Shown here piece by piece: positions 23,707 to 32,771 of a DNA stretch of 35,576 nucleotides (positions are counted from its first letter, which is position 1; each line of letters starts with the position of its first letter). Source of the DNA: an uncultured Bacilli bacterium (GTDB lineage Bacteria > Bacillota_I > Bacilli_A > RF39 > UBA660); the NCBI GenBank assembly GCA_934130545.1, contig CAKOYD010000010.1, forward strand, positions 1 through 35,576. Reading direction: 5' to 3'. The notes below the pieces were generated by a model. That model saw only the letters and a program-made list of their open reading frames with translations. It was not told where the DNA came from and did no database searches. The translations under genes and the position numbers were made by a program.

Positions 23707-24339
23707 TTATCCTATATCAGGAAGTTTATCCTTATCTTCATCTTCAACTATTTCTTGTAAATATTGTGAGAAATTACTTTTAGCCGATTCTGGTTTCTTT
23801 AATTCATAACTAATTTCTCCATCTTTAAAACCATCTTCAGACAATAAATTTGTAATCATGGTATCATTATATTTAACATTATTTAGAATTATCAGCATAT
23901 TAGCAAGTACTTCTTTGAAATCTTCTTTACTAGTGTATCCTTCTACTCTGGCATAACCATAAGATATTTCAATAAAGTAATTATTATCGCTTTTATTTAT
24001 ACCAATAAATCCTTTTTTATCATTATAATTTAATAATTTGTAATAATAATTATATGTATTATCTTTGATATAATTTTCATTTTTATAATAATACCCAACA
24101 ATGTCAACATAAAAATAGACTTCACTATTCTTTATTTTCAATACTAAGTTATTATTCTCACTATAAACTGGCATAACTCCAACCGGTCGATAGTACATAT
24201 AACCAAATCCTGCTGTATTAACTACAGTATCTTGATCTCCTAGTATATCATTAATAGTATTATCTACATTGTCTGTTAGTCTTGTACATCCTGTTAAAAA
24301 TAGAATGATAATCAGTATTATAAACTGTTTATGTTTCAC
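23707..24339 (-). CDS. Lipoprotein of unknown function
   Basis: The signal peptide ends in a lipobox LTGC, so the mature protein starts with a lipidated Cys and sits on the outer face of the membrane. The ~190-residue mature part has no domain I know; it is rich in Tyr and Asn. A GTG start at 24339 has AGGTG 7 bases upstream and fits better than the ATG two codons earlier, which is too close to the ribosome binding site. It directly follows the prepilin peptidase gene, but its own promoter-like TATAAT lies in between. Confidence 0.75.
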   Translation of the reverse strand: MKHKQFIILIIILFLTGCTRLTDNVDNTINDILGDQDTVVNTAGFGYMYYRPVGVMPVYSENNNLVLKIKNSEVYFYVDIVGYYYKNENYIKDNTYNYYYKLLNYNDKKGFIGINKSDNNYFIEISYGYARVEGYTSKEDFKEVLANMLIILNNVKYNDTMITNLLSEDGFKDGEISYELKKPESAKSNFSQYLQEIVEDEDKDKLPDIG

Positions 24340-24368
24340 TATCATTCACCTACTTTCCTACATTATAT

Positions 24369-24399
24369 CAAAAAAAAAAGAAAAGTTAAATACTTTTCT
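24369..24399 (-). terminator. Terminator of pilC-pilD
   Basis: Minus-strand stem AGAAAAGT/ACTTTTCT with a 5-base loop, followed by ten T. The stem overlaps the TAG stop of the prepilin peptidase gene. Confidence 0.85.
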
Positions 24400-25165
24400 A
24401 AAAATTAATGATAAAATTAATAATATCAATAAACTTTATTCCTAAAATAAATAATATTAAGGCTGACATACTTAAGAAAGGCCCAAAAGGAATAATGTTA
24501 TCTTTCTTTCTTATAACAAAGTATATGGCAATAGGAAAAGCAATAAATGTCGCTAAAAAGATTGAACATATACTCATTGGATAACCTAAAACTAAACCAA
24601 ATAGAAATAATAATTTTATATCGCCACCACCAAGAGATTCTTTTTTAAATATTTTGTCTCCTAATAGTTTTAATAAGTACATAGTTAAGAAAGCACCAAT
24701 ACCTGCTAGAATACTATAAGCTGTTTTGACTACTCCTATTCTAAATAGGTTAACAACGATAATTGACCCAACACTAAATAGTAGTACTTCATCTAAGATA
24801 ATCATATATTCAATATCACTTACAATAATAGTAATAATAGTTGAAGTAAAAATTAGGGCTACTACTAAGTCTAGGTTGAGGCCAAAAACGTGATAACAAA
24901 CACTATATAAGATACCAGAAATTAGTTCCACTAACACATAACTAATAGGTAATTTAGTATGACATTTAGAACACTTGCCTCCTAGAAATATGTAGGATAG
25001 TATGGGTATTAGTTCATACCAGGCTAGTTTATGATTACATACATCACAGTGTGATTGTGGTGAAATAATTGATTTATCTTGACTAAGCCTAGTCGCAACT
25101 ACATATAGAAACGATCCCATGATTGTTCCAAGTACAAAAAATATAATTACATAAAATAATTCCAT
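24398..25165 (-). CDS. Prepilin peptidase (PilD/ComC, A24 family)
   Basis: This membrane aspartyl protease cuts prepilin leader peptides and methylates the new N terminus. A tetra-Cys zinc site is seen at C40, C43, C65 and C68 (HCDVCNHK and KCSKCHTK), as in bifunctional enzymes. The catalytic Asp residues are D117 (SDIEYMIILDE) and D182 in GGGDIK. Eight or so membrane segments span the 255 residues. AAGGAG lies upstream of the ATG, 10 bases after pilC. Likely substrates here are the pilin at 21627-22010 and the dockerin protein at 11353-13296. Confidence 0.94.
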   Translation of the reverse strand: MELFYVIIFFVLGTIMGSFLYVVATRLSQDKSIISPQSHCDVCNHKLAWYELIPILSYIFLGGKCSKCHTKLPISYVLVELISGILYSVCYHVFGLNLDLVVALIFTSTIITIIVSDIEYMIILDEVLLFSVGSIIVVNLFRIGVVKTAYSILAGIGAFLTMYLLKLLGDKIFKKESLGGGDIKLLFLFGLVLGYPMSICSIFLATFIAFPIAIYFVIRKKDNIIPFGPFLSMSALILFILGIKFIDIINFIINF

Positions 25166-25175
25166 TGTTAACTCC

Positions 25176-26513
25176 TTATATCATCTTGCTATATATATCA
25201 AACATTGGTAATACGACAGATAATAATATTATTCCAACAATGACAGCAAGTAAGATAATCATTATTGGTTCAACTAAACTCTTTAAGCGTGTCGTAGTAT
25301 TAGTTTGTTCTTCTTGATAGTAGTTAGCAACGTTTTCCATCATGGCTCCTAGTTTTCCAGTACGTTCACCAGTTAATAGCATTTCATAAGCAATATCAGG
25401 GAATGCCCAATTATTCTTGAAGGCTTTAGATAGTCCATCGCCAACGCTTAGATTTTCTATAGCTTTTTTTATTAGGGCTTTATATATTTCATTATTAGAT
25501 ATTTTACTTAATATTTCCATACTATCAGTAATAAAGATATCATGTTTTAATAGTGTTGAGAAAGTACTGGTAAACATAATTATTTCGTTATAAGTTATTA
25601 TATTTTTAACTACGGGAATATGCATACCAAGATACTGAACTGTATATCTAAATCCTTTTAAGTTTCTATAACAATATACAACAGAAAATGATACAATAAG
25701 TATTGTGGCAATTATGTACATATAATAGTTTCCTAAGAATTTACTAAAATTAATAATAGATTGAGTTAAAGCAGGTAATTCACTTCCAGCTTCAGAGTAC
25801 ATTTTCGTAAATGATGGTACTACATATAAGATAACGAATGTTAAGATAGCAATAGCAAATATCATAATAGCACTAGGATATATCATAGCGTTTATTAATT
25901 GTTTTCTATTAGTATCTGATCGACGGTAATACTGAGCCATTTCATCTAGTATTTCCGTTAAGTTACCGGTAAGTTCTGATGTTTTAACCATATTTATTAG
26001 CATTCTTGGGAAAGTATTACCTTGTTTTTCTAAACATTCACTAAAGCTTACGCCTTTATTTAGTTCAAATACTATTCTACGATAGACATTTCTGGTGTGT
26101 TTATCTTTGGTTTGTCTTGATAAAATGGCCATTGATTCAACGAGTGGAATACCAGCTTTTATTAATGTTGATAATTGAGTTAGGAAGAATACTAAATCTT
26201 TTAGTTTCATTTTTCTTCTGGTACTTACTAATACTAATCCTAAACTATTAGATACTTTATCTTCTTTTATTTCAATAACATTATAGCCTTGACTACTTAG
26301 AAATGATTGAACTTCTACTTCGTTTTCGGCATCAAAATAATCACTAACTATTTTTCCAGTATTGTCTTTAACTTTATAAGCATAGCGTTTTTTCTTCTTA
26401 TTTAAGTCTGATTTTATATCTGATTTTTTATTACTTGTAGTAGTTTTATTATTATTTAATAATGCTGGATTTACACTATTAAAACTTGTATTTATGGGTT
26501 CTTTAGAATTCAT
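25176..26513 (-). CDS. Type IV pilus inner-membrane platform protein (PilC/GspF)
   Basis: PilC anchors the pilus assembly ATPase and transmits its motion to the growing fibre. Two T2SSF repeats are visible (first ~105-235, second ~305-440), each with FFLTQLSTLIKAGIPL-like and FTSTFSTLLKHDIFI-like openings. Three membrane segments lie near 210, 260 and 415-435. The first ~60 residues are a Lys/Asn-rich cytoplasmic extension, then YAYKVKDNTGKIVSDYFDAE as in GspF. The gene begins a unit with the prepilin peptidase. No PilB/GspE ATPase gene is present in the window. Confidence 0.94.
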   Translation of the reverse strand: MNSKEPINTSFNSVNPALLNNNKTTTSNKKSDIKSDLNKKKKRYAYKVKDNTGKIVSDYFDAENEVEVQSFLSSQGYNVIEIKEDKVSNSLGLVLVSTRRKMKLKDLVFFLTQLSTLIKAGIPLVESMAILSRQTKDKHTRNVYRRIVFELNKGVSFSECLEKQGNTFPRMLINMVKTSELTGNLTEILDEMAQYYRRSDTNRKQLINAMIYPSAIMIFAIAILTFVILYVVPSFTKMYSEAGSELPALTQSIINFSKFLGNYYMYIIATILIVSFSVVYCYRNLKGFRYTVQYLGMHIPVVKNIITYNEIIMFTSTFSTLLKHDIFITDSMEILSKISNNEIYKALIKKAIENLSVGDGLSKAFKNNWAFPDIAYEMLLTGERTGKLGAMMENVANYYQEEQTNTTTRLKSLVEPIMIILLAVIVGIILLSVVLPMFDIYSKMI

Positions 26514-26541
26514 TTTATATCCCCTACCTTATCTTAAAGTT

Positions 26542-26550
26542 ATTATAACA
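26542..26550 (-). promoter_or_regulatory. Extended -10 promoter of pilC
   Basis: Minus-strand TGTTATAAT, an extended -10 element without a good -35, ~30 bases before the pilC ATG. The divergent yqfQ-like gene shares this ~105-base region, which also holds the 14-bp palindrome CTTTTTTAAAAAAG (26574-26587). Confidence 0.55.
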
Positions 26551-26618
26551 TACTTTTTACTATTTTTATTAACCTTTTTTAAAAAAGTAACATATATTAT
26601 TCTAGGAAGGTGTCATAT

Positions 26619-27047
26619 ATGTATCCAAATTTTATACCTGGTGGGCCAATGATGTTTAATAGTGTTCCCTATGCCATGGGTGGAATGGCTCGTGCTGGAG
26701 CAGCTGCTAGAGGTACAGGAATGTTATCAAAATTAGGTCTTGCTGGTAAATCAATTAACTGGGGTGGCTTATTAAATAATGCTAGTAAAACATTGGGCGT
26801 TGTTAATCAAGCAATACCATTAGTTAAACAAGCTGGGCCCATGTTTAATAATATGAAGTCAATGATGCGTTTAGCTTCAATATTTAAAGATGAAACAGAT
26901 AATTCTCCACGTCGAAATAGTAATCAAGTAAATTCACAAAACTACACGAGTCAGAATGTAAATAATCAATATTCGCAAGATAATACTAGCAAATATAATG
27001 ATTTAGTTGATGATTACCAGTACAATAAGCCAAATTTCTTTATATAA
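26619..27047 (+). CDS. YqfQ/VrrA-like protein
   Basis: This is the only plus-strand gene. The N terminus is rich in Pro, Gly and Met (PNFIPGGPMMFN), followed by Gly/Ala-rich helices. A conserved-looking core TLGVVNQAIPLVKQAGPMFN (~70-90) resembles the YqfQ (VrrA) family of Bacilli, whose function is not known. The tail is Asn/Gln/Ser-rich and disordered. AGGAAGG lies 8 bases before the ATG at 26619, so I prefer it to the GTG at 26610. It is transcribed divergently from pilC and convergently with the TasA-like pair. Confidence 0.7.
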   Translation: MYPNFIPGGPMMFNSVPYAMGGMARAGAAARGTGMLSKLGLAGKSINWGGLLNNASKTLGVVNQAIPLVKQAGPMFNNMKSMMRLASIFKDETDNSPRRNSNQVNSQNYTSQNVNNQYSQDNTSKYNDLVDDYQYNKPNFFI

Positions 27048-27089
27048 CAAAAAAATATCCAATTTTATATTTAGGATATTCTTTTTGTT
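27046..27089. terminator. Bidirectional terminator
   Basis: An imperfect A/T-flanked inverted repeat (27046-27060 with 27074-27089, core ATATCC/GGATAT) lies between two convergent genes and has T-runs on both strands. Confidence 0.75.
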
Positions 27090-27094
27090 ATATA

Positions 27095-27691
27095 CTAGTT
27101 TGTTGGTGTTGGATTGTTGGTAACACTACCTGTTACTGTTACTGATAAGTCACCAGTTACGTTAGCAGTTTGAGCACTATCTAGCCAAATGTATAGATAA
27201 TATGTTTTAGTATATTTAGTTTTATCAGTAGAATCTACTGTAATTCCATCTTTATCATTAGTTACCATATTAAATGCTGTTCCTTGAGTAGCAGTTGAGA
27301 AATTACCGCTTGCAACTACTTCAGTTGTACAACTTGATGAACTTGTTGTTAAAGCCCATTTCATATTAGCTATTTTTAGTCCAGCATCTAATTTTGTTGG
27401 GTTAAGACCAAGCGTAAAGCTAACTGAACCTCCTGATGTATTTATAGCTGTTGCTGTTATTGTTTTCTTTATTGTATAATTAGCATTAGTACATGTTGTT
27501 GGCATAAATGTTACATTAGCATTTCCACCACCGGCAATTGTCATTGTTAAATTACCAGCCTTAACTTGTGTAATATTAACTGCATTGGCAGATGCGGTAA
27601 TAAACGCATATGTTCCTCCAGCAACTATTCCGACAATTGCTATTACGGCGATTAGGGACAAAGCCAATGTTTTTCCATTATTATTTTTCAT
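27095..27691 (-). CDS. TasA/camelysin-like secreted protein
   Basis: The signal region ends in GGTYAFITASANAVNITQ, the SipW-dependent pattern of TasA/camelysin proteins. The ~165-residue mature part is Thr/Ser/Ala-rich and probably a beta sandwich. It has two Cys (PTTCTN and SSCTTE). The protein is clearly homologous to the N-terminal half of the surface protein at 3225-4694 (shared GNLTMTI-GGGN and TYYLYIWLD). AAGGAGG lies upstream of the ATG, 18 bases after the preceding gene. It is probably an extracellular fibre or matrix protein. No SipW-type signal peptidase gene is in the window. Confidence 0.75.
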   Translation of the reverse strand: MKNNNGKTLALSLIAVIAIVGIVAGGTYAFITASANAVNITQVKAGNLTMTIAGGGNANVTFMPTTCTNANYTIKKTITATAINTSGGSVSFTLGLNPTKLDAGLKIANMKWALTTSSSSCTTEVVASGNFSTATQGTAFNMVTNDKDGITVDSTDKTKYTKTYYLYIWLDSAQTANVTGDLSVTVTGSVTNNPTPTN

Positions 27692-27709
27692 TTTCTTCCT
27701 CCTTATTCA

Positions 27710-28297
27710 TTATTGTGATGTTGATGTGACTGTAATATTACCAGTATATGCTAAATTCATGCATGTTGAATCTGATATTTTGTCACCATCAAGGTATAAC
27801 CAAATTTTGTATGTTTGATCAGTAGTTGTTAATTTCTCAGTAGTAGTTAATGTAACTGCTGTGGAACTAGTTATTGTTCCTGATTTTAATGGTGTACCTG
27901 TATAATCAGTAGTTGAGCCACTAAATACTGCATAACTTAATGGGCATGTTTCACTTGCACCAGAAGTTATTTTTGCTGCTATTGTAGCTGCTCCGGCTAA
28001 ATCGGCAGAACAAGCACTAGCAAGTTTAGCAGTAATCGTACTCATTACACCTTGTTCCCCAATTGTTGCGTGTGTTTTTGCATAGAAGTAATCTGATGAT
28101 GCTGTTGATGATGCTAATGGTAAACTAGTATTAATATTACCACCTGTTACAGTTAATGCATATGAACATGTAGTACCATTATAGGTAGCGTTTGTTACTG
28201 CAGCACTGGCAGTAAACCAAGCGAATGTAGCACCTGCTATTAAAGCAACAAAGGCAATTACTCCAATAACTGCTCCTATTGTCTTCTTTGTATTCAT
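27710..28297 (-). CDS. TasA/camelysin-like secreted protein (first of pair)
   Basis: The N terminus has a hydrophobic signal ending GATFAWFTASAAVTN, the same class as its neighbour. The mature ~165 residues are rich in Ala, Thr and Ser, with four Cys (TTCSY, SACSAD, ETCPL and STCMN) that may form two disulfides. The closing strand pattern (YKIWLYLDGDKI and GNITVTST) parallels TYYLYIWLD of the other two family members. It has a very good promoter and GGAGGAA upstream, so it may be highly expressed. It probably forms a two-component extracellular polymer with the next gene; that is inference from TasA biology. Confidence 0.72.
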   Translation of the reverse strand: MNTKKTIGAVIGVIAFVALIAGATFAWFTASAAVTNATYNGTTCSYALTVTGGNINTSLPLASSTASSDYFYAKTHATIGEQGVMSTITAKLASACSADLAGAATIAAKITSGASETCPLSYAVFSGSTTDYTGTPLKSGTITSSTAVTLTTTEKLTTTDQTYKIWLYLDGDKISDSTCMNLAYTGNITVTSTSQ

Positions 28298-28326
28298 ATC
28301 AATTCCTCCATTCTCTCTATGATATA

Positions 28327-28355
28327 ATCATAACATATTGTAAATTTTAATACAA
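28327..28355 (-). promoter_or_regulatory. Promoter of the TasA-like pair
   Basis: Minus-strand TTGTAT (28355-28350), a 17-base spacer and TATGAT (28332-28327) with extended TGT. It lies ~30 bases before the ATG. Confidence 0.78.
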
Positions 28356-28374
28356 TGATTTTTTTATAAATTCT

Positions 28375-28411
28375 AAAAAAAAGATAAATAGAATTTTAAC
28401 TCTACTTATCT
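28375..28411 (-). terminator. Terminator of pheS-pheT
   Basis: Minus-strand stem AGATAAGTAGA/TCTATTTATCT (28411-28401 with 28392-28382; one G-U), then eight T. The stem contains the pheT stop codon. Confidence 0.87.
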
Positions 28412-30777
28412 CTTAAAATTGCATTATGTTTAGTTACAACATCACTAATTATTTTATTAAATATATCCATTACTTCTTTTTCTTCTAGAGTTCTACTATT
28501 ATCAGTAAATGTTAATTTGAAAGCTAGTGATTTTTTATCTAAATCTATTTTATCACCAGAATAATAATCAAATACGTTTATACTTTCAAGTAATCTACCA
28601 CCAGACTTTTTAATAGTGTTTTCAATATCAATAGCCATAGTATCTTTGTCAACAATAAATGATACGTCTTTAACAATACTTGGATATTTACTTGTTTCTT
28701 TATATTTAATAGGTTTTATTTTTTTATTATATAAACTTGTTAAAGAAAATTCGCAAACATATATATCATCATTACTAATATTTGGATGTAATTTACCTAT
28801 TATACCTATTTCTTCTCTATCTACTAATATTTTAGCACTTATACCAGGATGTAATTCAGGAACAGATACTACTTCAAAACTATATCTGTTTTTAAATCCT
28901 AAATAATTAAATAAGTTTTCAATAATACCTTTTACTAAATAGAAATCAACATTAATATTTATACCTTGCCAACTATTAGATAAATAACTACCTTTTAATA
29001 ACATAGCTACTTTAGATACTTCTTGATAATTAGTATCATATGTTTTAGCTATTTCATATATTAAGACATCTTTTACTCCTCTTGATTTATTATATTGATA
29101 AGTATTTAGTAATGATGGTAATATACTGGTTCTGATAACTGATTTATCAATACTTATTGGATTAGGTAGGACAATGCTCTCTCTATTATCATATTTAAAC
29201 ATCTTAGCCATATCAGCAGTTGTTAAAGTATATGTCTTACATTCATTTAGTCCTAGAGTACGTAATCTTTTAGATACATCTTTTCTAATGCCAACATCTC
29301 CAACATATACTCCTCTTCTAGTATTAGTTTTAGGTAATGTTGATTTTAAATTATGATAACCATATAGTCTACCTATTTCTTCAGCAATATCATTAACATA
29401 TGGATCAATATCTAGTCTTCTATTAGGAATAGTAGCTATAAATTTATTATCTTTATATTCGTATTCAAAACCTAATCTATCTAATTCTGTTTTAATATCT
29501 TCATTAGTTAGAGTAAGTCCTAGTAGATTACTTACTTCACTACTTTCAAATGTTATTTGTTTTGGTGTTTTATCTAATTTATCATGAGAAACTATACCAG
29601 TTAATACTTTAGCATTAGCATATTTTTCTAAAAGATGACAAGCTCTATCAATAGCCATTTTAGTATATTCATAGTTTAGACCTTTACCATATCTTATAGA
29701 GGCTTCACTTTTTAGATTAAGTCTATTAGCAGTATTACGAATACTTATTCCATCAAATATTGCACTTTCTATTAAGATAGTTTTAGTATTATCATCTACT
29801 TCTGTATTTTCTCCACCCATAACACCTGCTATACATACAGGTTTATTAGTATCAGTAATTACTATATCATTAGATGTTAATACTCTATTTTTACCGTCTA
29901 AAGTTATTACTTCTTCATTTTCTTTAGCATCTCTTACTAAGATTTTATTACCTAGTTTATCATAATCAAAGAAGTGCATTGGTTGACCAAATTCTAACAT
30001 TACATAGTTAGATATATCAACAACATTATTAATACTACGCATACCAGCAGATACTAGTCTTTTACGAATAAACTCTGGGCTTGGTCCTACTTTGATGTCT
30101 TTGACCATCTTTGCTAGATAATAAGGGCATTTACTAGTGTTTACTTCAAGAGTGAAATGGTCTTTTATGTCATCTTCTATTTCACTATATTGTAAGTTAG
30201 GTAAAGTAACTTTTTTATTTAAGATAGAAGCTATTTCATAAGCGAAACCAATGTGATAATAGCAATCATTATTACGGTGTTTGTGAACATCTAATTCATA
30301 ATTAGTATCATCAGTGCCTAAATAAATATTAGCATCCGTTCCTACTTCAACATTATCTTCTACTTCATGAATACCTTTAGCATAGTTTTCATCATTTTTT
30401 TCTTCAACACCAAGTTCAAATAAAGCACATAACATACCGTTTGATTCAACACCACGAATAGTGCCTTTTTTTATCTCAAAGTTGCCTGGTAAGATGGCTC
30501 CCGGTAAGGCTACTATTACTTTTAGTCCTTCTCTTACGTTAGGTGCACCACAAACTATTTGTAATGTTTCACTACCAGTATCAACCATACAGATATGTAA
30601 GTGATCACTATCAGGGTGCATTTCACAGCTAATAACTTTACCTATTACTAGATTATTAATTCTTTTAGATATTACTTTTTCAACGTTAACACCGGCTTTA
30701 GTAATTTTAACCGCTAATTCATTTAAATCTTCATTTTCAATATCAATATAATCTTTAACCCAATTTAAACTAATCAT
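28402..30777 (-). CDS. pheT: Phenylalanyl-tRNA synthetase beta subunit
   Basis: PheT forms the (alpha-beta)2 enzyme with PheS and edits mischarged Tyr. Domains in order: tRNA-binding OB fold at ~40-150 (VISCEMHPDSDHLHICMVDT), B3/B4 editing domain with NNVVDISNYVMLEFGQPMHFFD (~255), B5 domain (~395-470), core catalytic-like domain, and C-terminal FDX-ACB anticodon-binding domain (KYPSIVKDVSFIVD). The length of ~791 residues is normal. I use the ATG at 30777, with GGGAG 7 bases upstream. It overlaps the pheS stop by 8 bases, so translation is coupled. Confidence 0.96.
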   Translation of the reverse strand: MISLNWVKDYIDIENEDLNELAVKITKAGVNVEKVISKRINNLVIGKVISCEMHPDSDHLHICMVDTGSETLQIVCGAPNVREGLKVIVALPGAILPGNFEIKKGTIRGVESNGMLCALFELGVEEKNDENYAKGIHEVEDNVEVGTDANIYLGTDDTNYELDVHKHRNNDCYYHIGFAYEIASILNKKVTLPNLQYSEIEDDIKDHFTLEVNTSKCPYYLAKMVKDIKVGPSPEFIRKRLVSAGMRSINNVVDISNYVMLEFGQPMHFFDYDKLGNKILVRDAKENEEVITLDGKNRVLTSNDIVITDTNKPVCIAGVMGGENTEVDDNTKTILIESAIFDGISIRNTANRLNLKSEASIRYGKGLNYEYTKMAIDRACHLLEKYANAKVLTGIVSHDKLDKTPKQITFESSEVSNLLGLTLTNEDIKTELDRLGFEYEYKDNKFIATIPNRRLDIDPYVNDIAEEIGRLYGYHNLKSTLPKTNTRRGVYVGDVGIRKDVSKRLRTLGLNECKTYTLTTADMAKMFKYDNRESIVLPNPISIDKSVIRTSILPSLLNTYQYNKSRGVKDVLIYEIAKTYDTNYQEVSKVAMLLKGSYLSNSWQGININVDFYLVKGIIENLFNYLGFKNRYSFEVVSVPELHPGISAKILVDREEIGIIGKLHPNISNDDIYVCEFSLTSLYNKKIKPIKYKETSKYPSIVKDVSFIVDKDTMAIDIENTIKKSGGRLLESINVFDYYSGDKIDLDKKSLAFKLTFTDNSRTLEEKEVMDIFNKIISDVVTKHNAILRDK

Positions 30778-31819
30778 CGCTATTCTCCCTTCTATCAAAG
30801 TTTGTAAGTTCTCTTAAATCTGATTGATAAAATGTTCTTATATCATTGATTCCATACTTTAACATAGCTAATCTTTCAGCACCGAAGCCAAAGGCAAAAC
30901 CTGTCCATTCACTTGGATTATAACCGCAATTTCTTAGAACATTAGGATGAACCATGCCAGCACCACTAACAGTAATCCAACCGGTATTTTTGCAGATATT
31001 ACATCCTTTACCATGACAATTAAAGCAAGTGATATCAGTTTCTACTGAAGGCTCGGTAAATTGGTAATAACTTGGTCTAAATCTTGTTTCTATTTCATTA
31101 CCAAATAGGTGTTTTATAACAACATCAAACGTGCCTTTTAAATCAGTTAAACTAATATTTTTATCAACTAGAAGACCTTCTATTTGCATAAATTGATGTG
31201 AGTGTGTGGCATCATCATCATCTCTACGATAAGTCTTACCTGGGCATATCATTCTAATAGGCTTTTCACCTTTATTTGCTAACATAACACGAGCTTGAAC
31301 TGGTGAAGTTTGACTTCTTAATAATAGTTCTTCATTTTTGATATAGAATGTATCTTGGGCATCTCTAGCTGGATGGCCTTTAGGAATATTTAATAATTCA
31401 AAGTTATAGTGATCTTCTTCTATTTCAGGTCCATCAACAACATCATAACCCATAGACATAAATACTTCTTCTACTTCTTCAACTAGTTTTTCTAATATAT
31501 TGGCACTACCTGTTTTAATGTTAAGTGCAGGCATAGAGATATCTATTTTTTCACTAGCTAATTTTTCATTTAATAATTCTTGCTTAAAATTATTTGATTT
31601 TTCTTCATATAAGGTATTAAACAATGTTCTTACTTCATTAACTTTCATACCATATTCTTTTTTTTCTTCATTTGGAATATTTTTAATTGCGGCATTAGCT
31701 TCCGTAATTAATCCTTTTTTTCCTAAAAATTCAACTTTTAAATCATTTAATTCTTGCATGTTATTAACCTTATCCATTTTAAGATTAATAAGATTTTTTA
31801 TTTCTTCTATATTATTCAT
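30770..31819 (-). CDS. pheS: Phenylalanyl-tRNA synthetase alpha subunit
   Basis: PheS carries the class II active site that charges tRNA-Phe. An N-terminal coiled coil (~1-85) is followed by motif 2 (RMICPGKTYRRDDDDATHSHQF), quoted here only by its flanks RMICPGKTYRR and THSHQFMQIEG, and motif 3 (GFAFGFGAERLAMLKYGI). Four Cys in FNCHGKGCNICKNTGW form a zinc-like knuckle, as in Gram-positive enzymes. The length of 349 residues is normal. AAAGGAT lies upstream of the ATG. A Phe T-box precedes the gene. Confidence 0.96.
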   Translation of the reverse strand: MNNIEEIKNLINLKMDKVNNMQELNDLKVEFLGKKGLITEANAAIKNIPNEEKKEYGMKVNEVRTLFNTLYEEKSNNFKQELLNEKLASEKIDISMPALNIKTGSANILEKLVEEVEEVFMSMGYDVVDGPEIEEDHYNFELLNIPKGHPARDAQDTFYIKNEELLLRSQTSPVQARVMLANKGEKPIRMICPGKTYRRDDDDATHSHQFMQIEGLLVDKNISLTDLKGTFDVVIKHLFGNEIETRFRPSYYQFTEPSVETDITCFNCHGKGCNICKNTGWITVSGAGMVHPNVLRNCGYNPSEWTGFAFGFGAERLAMLKYGINDIRTFYQSDLRELTNFDRRENSDD

Positions 31820-31839
31820 AATTTATCCTTTCTTGAAAC

Positions 31840-32015
31840 AAAAAAAGATGATACCTGCAAAGGACGAATTAATATCCGCGGTACCACCTTTATTTATAAC
31901 ATTGTTATACTCTTAAACTTTAACGCAGTTAACGATAAGACTAAAGAGTGAATTCATACTTTATTAGATTATCTTTATTACACCAGCAAAGACTCTCTAT
32001 AAATCTAATTTATTT
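31840..32015 (-). promoter_or_regulatory. T-box riboswitch for pheST (Phe)
   Basis: The T-box core GGTGGTACCGCGG lies at 31888-31876. The terminator forms when GGTGGTACC of the core pairs directly with GGTATCATC (31855-31847; two G-U pairs), followed by seven T. So the T-box sequence itself is one arm. In the stem I region the likely specifier is TTC (31952-31950) followed by A, a Phe codon, in agreement with pheST downstream. I found no clear promoter; it may lie within the end of the 32032-32754 gene. Confidence 0.9.
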
Positions 32016-32031
32016 AAGTATTACTACTTTC

Positions 32032-32754
32032 TTATCTTGGCCTTTTAATACATTTCATTAATTTTTTTACATTAGCATCAGGATTACTTAAGATATCTTG
32101 ATTAGCATATTCATTACCTATTACTGATGATATACCATATCTATTATGATATCTTGATATTCCTGATTGTAGTAATGAGATTCTATTTTCTTGACAAATA
32201 AATGCTTTATCAGGTAATAATATACCATAAGCAGGTTCTATTTCTATAAACTCACCGTTATAATATACATAACTACAAAAGTGTTCAATTAACTTGTCAA
32301 TTTCGCATCCAAAGATGGAATCTAATAATGGATTATCTTTATATTCAAACCTGTACGTTGGCGTCTTAGGCAAGTCTTGAACTAATATGCTTATTACTTT
32401 TTTAGTTACATCGTATGAATATTGAGTCATTGGGTCAAAATGTCTAATATTATCGATATTGTAAATAATATTACTTGGTTGCCTTTTTAATAAATCTAAA
32501 GCAAAACTGTTTTCCATTTGCATACATTCTGAATAAGCAACTTGTTCAGGATATAGGTAGCAAATGGCTTTTTGAATATAATAATCTTCTCTAATAGATT
32601 TTGTTTCATCTTCTAACAAATTTTTATCAAGTGGCTTATTCATTACTATAGATTCAACGGCTTTGGTTAATATATAACGATATAGATAATCACCACCTGC
32701 TAGTTCTTGCATCTTGTCTAATGTTTCATCACTTGGTATATATACTTTCTTCAT
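32032..32754 (-). CDS. Conserved-looking cytoplasmic protein, unknown function
   Basis: I do not recognise this family. It has no signal peptide or membrane segment and appears mixed helix/strand. Two noticeable segments are EDYYIQKAICYLYPEQVAYS (~55-74) and GEFIEIEPAYGILLPDKAF (~170-190), plus a basic C terminus KCIKRPR. GGGGG lies upstream of the ATG, 17 bases after frr, so it is likely cotranscribed with frr. Confidence 0.6.
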   Translation of the reverse strand: MKKVYIPSDETLDKMQELAGGDYLYRYILTKAVESIVMNKPLDKNLLEDETKSIREDYYIQKAICYLYPEQVAYSECMQMENSFALDLLKRQPSNIIYNIDNIRHFDPMTQYSYDVTKKVISILVQDLPKTPTYRFEYKDNPLLDSIFGCEIDKLIEHFCSYVYYNGEFIEIEPAYGILLPDKAFICQENRISLLQSGISRYHNRYGISSVIGNEYANQDILSNPDANVKKLMKCIKRPR

Positions 32755-32771
32755 AGTGCCCCCTAATAATT

